64,000 nt of DNA from Bordetella avium (GTDB taxonomy: Bacteria; Pseudomonadota; Gammaproteobacteria; Burkholderiales; Burkholderiaceae_B), in assembly GCF_034424645.1 (NCBI RefSeq), contig NZ_CP139969.1, positions 2,418,001-2,482,000 of the forward strand. Direction: 5' to 3'. The notes beneath the pieces were generated by a model. That model saw nothing but the letters and a program-made list of their open reading frames with translations, searched no databases and had not been told where the DNA came from. Shown here one piece after another: positions 57,632-64,000 of the stretch. Made by a program: the position numbers and the translations under genes. How positions within the stretch are numbered: position 1 is the first letter of the stretch; each line of letters begins with the position of its first letter.

Positions 57632-58708
57632 TCAAGCGTAGGGACGTAGCGCATCGCTCGGCAGCTCCACCCAGCAACGGCCGGCAGCATGTTGATCGAG
57701 CAGCGCATCACCGACCTGAGGCGGAACAATGGCCTGCAATAGTTGTCCGGGCATACCTTCGATGCGCAGCGTCATCCGGTAGTTGCTGCCGAGAAACACA
57801 CCATCCTGAACTTCCGCCAGAAAGGTGTTCGCGGGCGGCAAACTGCCCGACTCGCCCAAGCGGATGGCTTCCGGACGCACAAACAGACGGCCGCGCTCGG
57901 CCGCCGGCGCCTCGTGCACCTGCAAGACCTGACGGCCGACGCGCACATGCGCACCGTCCACGCGCTCATAGCCCAGCCAGTTCGCCTCACCGACAAAGTC
58001 CGCGATAAAGGCCGTGGCCGGACGGCGATACAGTTCCCGCGGCGTGCCGAACTGCTCAATCCGCCCCCCGTTCATGACCGCAATACGGTCGGCCATTTCC
58101 ATCGCCTCGTCCTGATCATGCGTCACCATCAGCGTCGTGATGGCCAGACGACGCTGCAGCGTGCGCAGTTCTGCGCGCAGGTGCGTACGCACTCGGGCAT
58201 CCAGGGCCGACATAGGCTCATCCAGCAACAGCAAGGACGGCGCCGGAGCGAGCGCTCGCGCCAAGGCGACGCGCTGCTGCTGACCGCCCGACAATTGCCC
58301 GGGATACTTTTGGGCCGCGCCCGACAGACCGACCAGATCCAGCATTTCTTCGACTCGTGCGGCCACATGCTGGCGGTGCGCGCGCTGGCCGCTCAAGCCA
58401 TAAGCCACGTTCTGCGTCACCGTCAGATTGGGGAATAGGGCATACGACTGAAACAGAATGCCGTAGTCGCGCTCGGCCGGGGAGGCGCGGGAAATATCGC
58501 GCCCGGTCAGGATGATCGTGCCGCTGTCCTGAGAGTCCAATCCGGCAATAGCGCGCAAAAGCGTCGTCTTGCCGCAGCCCGAAGGGCCAAGGAGACAAAC
58601 CAGTTCACCTGCGCGAATGTCCAGCGACACATCCGCCAATGCGGTGTGCTTACCAAAACGCTTCACGAGATTGCGCACCGACAGAAAAGTGTCGTCGGCT
58701 AGGCTCAT
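57632..58708 (-). CDS. phnT: AEP ABC transporter ATP-binding protein
   Basis: The 358-residue ATPase has Walker A LGPSGCGKTTLLRAIAG, a Q-loop (ILFQSYALFPNLTV), the signature QLSGGQQQRVALARAL, Walker B LLLLDEPMSALDARVR, and a C-terminal TOBE domain (GRLFVRPEAIRLGESG). The ATG at 58708 has a near-perfect ribosome site (gggaggagta), which excludes the in-frame ATGs further upstream. It is the first gene of the operon phnT-permease-phnX-phnS-oxidoreductase. Confidence 0.92.
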   Translation of the reverse strand: MSLADDTFLSVRNLVKRFGKHTALADVSLDIRAGELVCLLGPSGCGKTTLLRAIAGLDSQDSGTIILTGRDISRASPAERDYGILFQSYALFPNLTVTQNVAYGLSGQRAHRQHVAARVEEMLDLVGLSGAAQKYPGQLSGGQQQRVALARALAPAPSLLLLDEPMSALDARVRTHLRAELRTLQRRLAITTLMVTHDQDEAMEMADRIAVMNGGRIEQFGTPRELYRRPATAFIADFVGEANWLGYERVDGAHVRVGRQVLQVHEAPAAERGRLFVRPEAIRLGESGSLPPANTFLAEVQDGVFLGSNYRMTLRIEGMPGQLLQAIVPPQVGDALLDQHAAGRCWVELPSDALRPYA

Positions 58709-58870
58709 TACTCCTCCCTTGCGGATGCTTGCCTGGCCGCCAGTATCGGGAGTTTTCATTGACCGTTTATGACAGTCCACGAAAATGCAGTAATGAAATC
58801 ATCAAAAACTTTTGGTCTACTGGCGGCCCTTATCGCTTTTTAGGCGCGCCGTCGGCGCGACTCTTCCCTC

Positions 58871-59770
58871 TTGCTCGTCGCCGAACTCAAATCCTTCTAC
58901 GCGGTCGCCCGTTGCGGCTCAGTGACCAAAGCCGCAACACAACTGGGAGTAAGCCAGCCCACTGTGACAGGCCAATTACGCCAATTGGAGTCCCGCTACG
59001 GGATCGAATTGTTTTATCGCCAGGGGCGTTCTCTGCGACTGTCCGATGCCGGGCACCGCCTGATGCCTTTGGTCGAAAAACTGATGCTTCAAGAAAGCGA
59101 AATTGAGTTCCGCCTGCGTGACGCCCGCGAACTTCGCGAAGGCAATTTGCGCATAGGCGCGACCGGCCCTTTCTACATCATGGATACGGTCAAGCGATAT
59201 AACGAACGCTATCCGGGCATCGAACTGAGCCTGACCATAGGCAACTCACAAAGCGTGCTCAAAGCACTGCACGAGTACCGCATCGAGATCGCTACGTCCT
59301 CCTATGTGATGGACGACAAGCATCTGTATCGCCGCATGATCGCCGCTGACCCCCTGCGCGTCGTGCTGCACCGCGAACATCCGCTGGCCAGCCGCACCTC
59401 GGTCACGCTGGCCGATTTGCAGCCTTACACCCTGCTGCTGCGCGAACCCGGTTCCATGACAAGGCAACTGACCGAACAGGCCTTGAGCGACGCCAGCATT
59501 ACCCCCAGTCGGGTACTGGAGATCGGCAGCCGGGAGTCCATCCGGCAGGCGGTCCAATGCAATCTGGGCATCAGCCTGATCCCGGCACGCGAAGTGCCCG
59601 CCTACGCGGAACTGGCCACACTGGACCTCTCGGACTGCCGTATTCTCATGCACGAATATCTGTACTACCTGCGCGAGCGCCAGCCCGTGCAATTGATCGC
59701 ACGTTTTCTGGAACTGGCGCCGCAGGCTGAACAGCCCGCCCAAAGTTCGCCATCAATCGCAACAACATAG
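58871..59770 (+). CDS. LysR-family regulator, probably of the AEP operon
   Basis: The 299-residue protein has the N-terminal winged helix-turn-helix (LVAELKSFYAVARCGSVTKA then AATQLGVSQPTVTGQLRQLE) and a LysR effector domain (NLRIGATGPFYIMDTVKRYN, SRESIRQAVQCNLGISLIPA). It is divergent from phnT with 162 bases between, the usual place of an operon's own regulator. The start is a TTG at 58871: the frame has a stop at about 58842 and no ATG or GTG before the helix-turn-helix. No clear ribosome site is visible. Confidence 0.88.
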   Translation: MLVAELKSFYAVARCGSVTKAATQLGVSQPTVTGQLRQLESRYGIELFYRQGRSLRLSDAGHRLMPLVEKLMLQESEIEFRLRDARELREGNLRIGATGPFYIMDTVKRYNERYPGIELSLTIGNSQSVLKALHEYRIEIATSSYVMDDKHLYRRMIAADPLRVVLHREHPLASRTSVTLADLQPYTLLLREPGSMTRQLTEQALSDASITPSRVLEIGSRESIRQAVQCNLGISLIPAREVPAYAELATLDLSDCRILMHEYLYYLRERQPVQLIARFLELAPQAEQPAQSSPSIATT

Positions 59771-60501
59771 GCCCCCTTGCGCCATCAAGGCTCTGGACCT
59801 GGCCAGAAACACTAAGCCTCCCGAAAAGACCTGGACGCCCTGCCCAGAATTGGCCCCTCTCAAGCCACAGCTAAGCGCGACGGCCAGACCCAAACAGCTT
59901 GCCGGAGCGCCCTTGGCTCGATGAGTCTCGATACGCTCATAAAACAATAGCCCTAGCCTGCAACATTGCTAAACCAGAATCTAACGATGGATGGTTGGAC
60001 GCCGAAAACGGAATTTCTTAGATGGACAGACATACCCCTTCTCCAGGGCAAAAACCTGAGCAACATTAATCGGGCTGTATTCCTGAACGGTTTTCTTCCC
60101 GCCCTCATCAGCCATGGCCTGGACCTTGATCATCCCAGCTGAAACCGCATTCGCTGCGGATGATTCCCTGGAAATGCCACCATCACGTCGGCACCCGCTG
60201 CAGCCTTGGCCAACAAGGACTGGACTTCTTTCTGGCGGGCAGCGCCAATATCGCCCCACCGTCGGCCTCTTGCTGCCCCTTGAGACTAGGTTCGCACACT
60301 CGTCTTCGCTCTTCGTCAATGCTTTCAATTGTGGCGTAACCCGATTTTCAATCGGCAATACAGTCGCTTACAATCTTTGACTTAATTAATCGGTACAGCA
60401 CCGCACCGGTCGGCCAGGCATATGCTGAGCACGACAAAAAACTCATACCCTTGCTCACTGCAATGGCATTCATCGGCATCGTATAAATAATATTTACACC
60501 G
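59771..60501. other. Gene-free gap with possible gene remains
   Basis: Nothing in these 731 bases reads as an intact gene. On the minus strand, between about 60310 and 60000, coding-looking pieces appear in different frames (RQKEVQSLLAKAAAGADVMV, then MADEGGKKTVQEYSPINVAQ), as expected of an eroded gene, but I do not recognise the family. The last 130 bases become AT-rich and run into the diguanylate cyclase gene. Confidence 0.35.
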
Positions 60502-62076
60502 ATGAATACCAAACCTCGCGCCACGACCATAGAAATGAAAATAGACTTAAAGAAACTTATACTAATATTATCTTTATTAAGCCTATCTATTACACTTTCA
60601 AATTCTTTATTTGCCTCTTTTAGAGTGCAAAAAGAATCATTAATTCACAACACGCTTGAGTCAAACTATGCCTATGCTACAAAAATAGCTTTCAGCGTAA
60701 GAGATCTCATGAGTTCAGCGAGCACCCAACTGCTCTATTCATCAAGAATTCTTTCTCAAGATTTCAAAAACAAAAAACTCCTCGATGATGAGGCGAAAAG
60801 AATAAGAAATCAGTCGAATATTTTTAACTCTGTTTTTATTGCAAACAACGAAGGCGTGGTCTTGGCCACTGACCCAGACCTAGGCATAAAGGGTCAAACC
60901 CTATCGTCAGCCGGATCAGAAATCGCCCTACGCGAAAAAAAACCATTCATAAGTGATCCATTCATTGCACAAACAGGGCGGCTTCTAATAACAGTCTCTC
61001 AGCCCATATTTGACAATGAGGAAGTCTATTTGGGATACATCAGCGGCACGATATATTTAAACGATCCGAGTATACTAAACCATATGCTTAACAAGCATTT
61101 CCATATAGACGGATCATATATTTATGTCGTCGACGATGAGAGACGGATAATATTTCACCCCGATAAAAAAAGAATTGGCGATCAAGTAAATGGAAATCCA
61201 GTCATTGATGATATTTCCAATAAAAACTCTGGCCTTAAGCAAATAGTCAATAGCGAGGGAATCGAAATGCTCGCCGGGTATCACTATGTGCCAGAAGTTG
61301 GCTGGGGAATCGTTACGCAACGCCCCTTGTCAAGCACGCTTGAGCCGATGAACGAGCTAATTTACCGAGTCATGCTCAATGCTTTGCCAATGACAATTTT
61401 GCTTATATTATTTATTGTTCAGTGCGCAAGAATAATTTCCAAACCTCTTCGACGACTTGCAGAGGGCGCGTCGACGATGGACATAGGCCAAATCAAGACT
61501 ACCAAAGCCTGGTATTTCGAAACTATGGCCTTACAAAAAGCATTGATTTCTGGCATTAGCTTTATGCAAGGCAAGATAGATAAACTCAACTCCGATGTAG
61601 CTAAAGACGCTCTGACTGGATTAGCGAACAGAAGGGTATACGAGATATGCATCAACACTTGGGAGTCATACCACCGCTCGGTCGCCATCATCGCCATTGA
61701 TATCGATCACTTTAAAAAAGTTAACGATACCTATGGCCATGCTGTAGGCGATGAAGTATTAAAGAAGCTGTCAGAGATCATGTCCTCATGCGCAAGGGCT
61801 GCTGACGTCGTCTGTCGAATTGGAGGGGAAGAGTTCCTCATCTTGGCGCCCGCAATGAGTCGCGATTCAGCAAAGGAAATGGCCGAACGAATTAGGGTCC
61901 AAGTTAGCGAATACGATTTCAATACTGTGGGCAATATCACTATTTCGCTTGGTGTCGCAGTTTGGCCCTACGATTGCAGCAAGCTATCCCAACTAAGCAA
62001 AATGGCAGACGATATGCTTTACCAGGCCAAAGCCAACGGACGAAATCGTGTCGAAACAGCAGACGAATTGGAATAA
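60502..62076 (+). CDS. Membrane diguanylate cyclase with periplasmic Cache-type sensor
   Basis: The 524-residue protein has an N-terminal helix (LILILSLLSLSITLSNSLFA), a periplasmic dCache-like sensor (about 45-290, with VFIANNEGVVLATDPDLGIK and AGYHYVPEVGWGIVTQRPLS), a second helix (LNALPMTILLILFIVQ), a HAMP-like stretch and a GGDEF domain. The active site is GGEEF, preceded five residues earlier by the RxxD inhibitory site (RAAD); DALTGLANRRVYE and YGHAVGDEVLKKL are also present. It should make c-di-GMP in response to a small ligand. The gene is strikingly AT-rich against its neighbours, which suggests recent acquisition. An ATG at 60535 is an alternative start. Confidence 0.9.
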   Translation: MNTKPRATTIEMKIDLKKLILILSLLSLSITLSNSLFASFRVQKESLIHNTLESNYAYATKIAFSVRDLMSSASTQLLYSSRILSQDFKNKKLLDDEAKRIRNQSNIFNSVFIANNEGVVLATDPDLGIKGQTLSSAGSEIALREKKPFISDPFIAQTGRLLITVSQPIFDNEEVYLGYISGTIYLNDPSILNHMLNKHFHIDGSYIYVVDDERRIIFHPDKKRIGDQVNGNPVIDDISNKNSGLKQIVNSEGIEMLAGYHYVPEVGWGIVTQRPLSSTLEPMNELIYRVMLNALPMTILLILFIVQCARIISKPLRRLAEGASTMDIGQIKTTKAWYFETMALQKALISGISFMQGKIDKLNSDVAKDALTGLANRRVYEICINTWESYHRSVAIIAIDIDHFKKVNDTYGHAVGDEVLKKLSEIMSSCARAADVVCRIGGEEFLILAPAMSRDSAKEMAERIRVQVSEYDFNTVGNITISLGVAVWPYDCSKLSQLSKMADDMLYQAKANGRNRVETADELE

Positions 62077-62575
62077 AGATTGGAGACCCATCCCGCTTTT
62101 GCTGCCTTCCTAAGCGGGAAAAATCCCCTATTGCCCCGTAGAAGCCTCTGCCTCAACTCACAACTGAGGGCATTGGCGACAAGGAGACGACGCCCAAAGC
62201 TGGACGACCAAACACAAGGACGCACCGACGCCGGCGATTATCTAAGGCAAAACGACGGTGGCGGAGGCTGGCCGGACCGCGGTCGGAGGTCAAGCATCGG
62301 GCCGGGGAAGGCGGGCTTGATCTGAATGACACCCTGCGCGCCAGCCTTCATGGCCTGTGGCGCAGTACGGGTTCCGCTCAAGGAGTGGCAAGCGGCTGAC
62401 GACGTAGCGATGCAGGGGAGATGCCTAACCTAGGCAGGGTCTACCGGGTCCAGCCATGAAGCAGATGGCCTGAGCGCCCTCACACCTTGAGGCCTAGGAT
62501 TGAAATGACAGCTGGCGGGCCAGCCTGAGCATGCTGCCGGTCATTTCGACATCGCCATCATTGGGTGAGCAGCAC
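62077..62575. other. Gene-free gap between diguanylate cyclase and gltA
   Basis: No intact gene is visible. GC content returns to the normal level after about 62150. The short open frames on both strands show no family motifs, except a faint resemblance noted under findings. Confidence 0.35.
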
Positions 62576-62605
62576 AGAAAAAAAGAGGGGTGCCTTAGCA
62601 CCCCT
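62576..62605 (-). terminator. Rho-independent terminator after gltA
   Basis: On the minus strand an 8-base-pair stem (aggggtgc / gcacccct) with a four-base loop is followed by cttttttctg. It lies 76 bases after the gltA stop. Confidence 0.85.
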
Positions 62606-62680
62606 CCCCTTACTACCCGGTAACGGCCCAAACCGGCAATCTTGCTGGCTGCTCGCGAGGCAAGCGGCCAGCGACTGCGA

Positions 62681-63982
<1,302 letters not shown>

Positions 63983-64000
63983 CGCTGTTTCCTCGTAATG

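Overview
The window reads as chromosome of a GC-rich beta-proteobacterium of the family Alcaligenaceae, most likely a Bordetella or a very close relative. The support is the combination of an FtrABCD-type ferrous iron importer, a filamentous-haemagglutinin (FHA)-type secretion domain, FecI/FecR-controlled and PiuA/BfrD-like TonB receptors, the odhA-odhB-lpdA-zapE order, a phaC-phaB-phaR cluster and tandem cyanophycin synthetases. The species cannot be fixed from the sequence alone. No rRNA, tRNA, CRISPR array or intact insertion sequence was seen.

Layout. 1-6.8 kb: nitrogen storage, with two tandem cyanophycin synthetases (+) and a divergent ABC exporter (-) whose 5' end carries an in-frame stop. 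6.8-8.4 kb: a decayed cytochrome b561 gene, then three small stress-type proteins (CsbD, DUF1328, BON). 8.4-12.6 kb: a PhzF-like protein and ftrDCBA (-). 12.6-18.5 kb: PHA storage genes phaR, phaB, phaC, then pgeF, rluD (-) and bamD (+). 18.8-21.2 kb: the wreck of an FHA-like exoprotein whose C-terminus is an ADP-ribosyltransferase domain with intact R / STS / QxE motifs, broken by an internal deletion with frameshift and by an in-frame TAA. 21.3-27.4 kb: tex, a DinG-type helicase and trpS with an extra C-terminal domain. 27.4-33.8 kb: a siderophore locus (fecI, fecR, STN-type TonB receptor, DUF3649, PepSY protein, DUF3325) headed by a good Fur box. 33.9-40.7 kb: zapE and the 2-oxoglutarate dehydrogenase genes. 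41-48.4 kb: OPT transporter, an orphan pyruvate dehydrogenase E1 and malic enzyme. 48.5-49.1 kb: a decayed HxlR regulator and MFS transporter pair. 49.3-52.7 kb: a second TonB receptor with PiuC and a DUF2214 protein. 52.8-59.8 kb: a 2-aminoethylphosphonate uptake and degradation operon with a LysR gene. 60.5-62.1 kb: an AT-rich diguanylate cyclase between gene-free flanks. 62.7-64 kb: gltA.

Themes. Carbon and nitrogen storage (PHA, cyanophycin), the TCA cycle and its feeders (gltA, odhAB-lpdA, maeB), and three separate iron-acquisition systems share the window. Several loci are in visible decay: the b561 gene, the FHA/ADP-ribosyltransferase gene, the HxlR/MFS pair and the 5' end of the ABC exporter. 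The most interesting items are the toxin-like ADP-ribosyltransferase relic and the two cyanophycin synthetases, whose ATP-grasp and Mur-ligase motifs have diverged in opposite ways.
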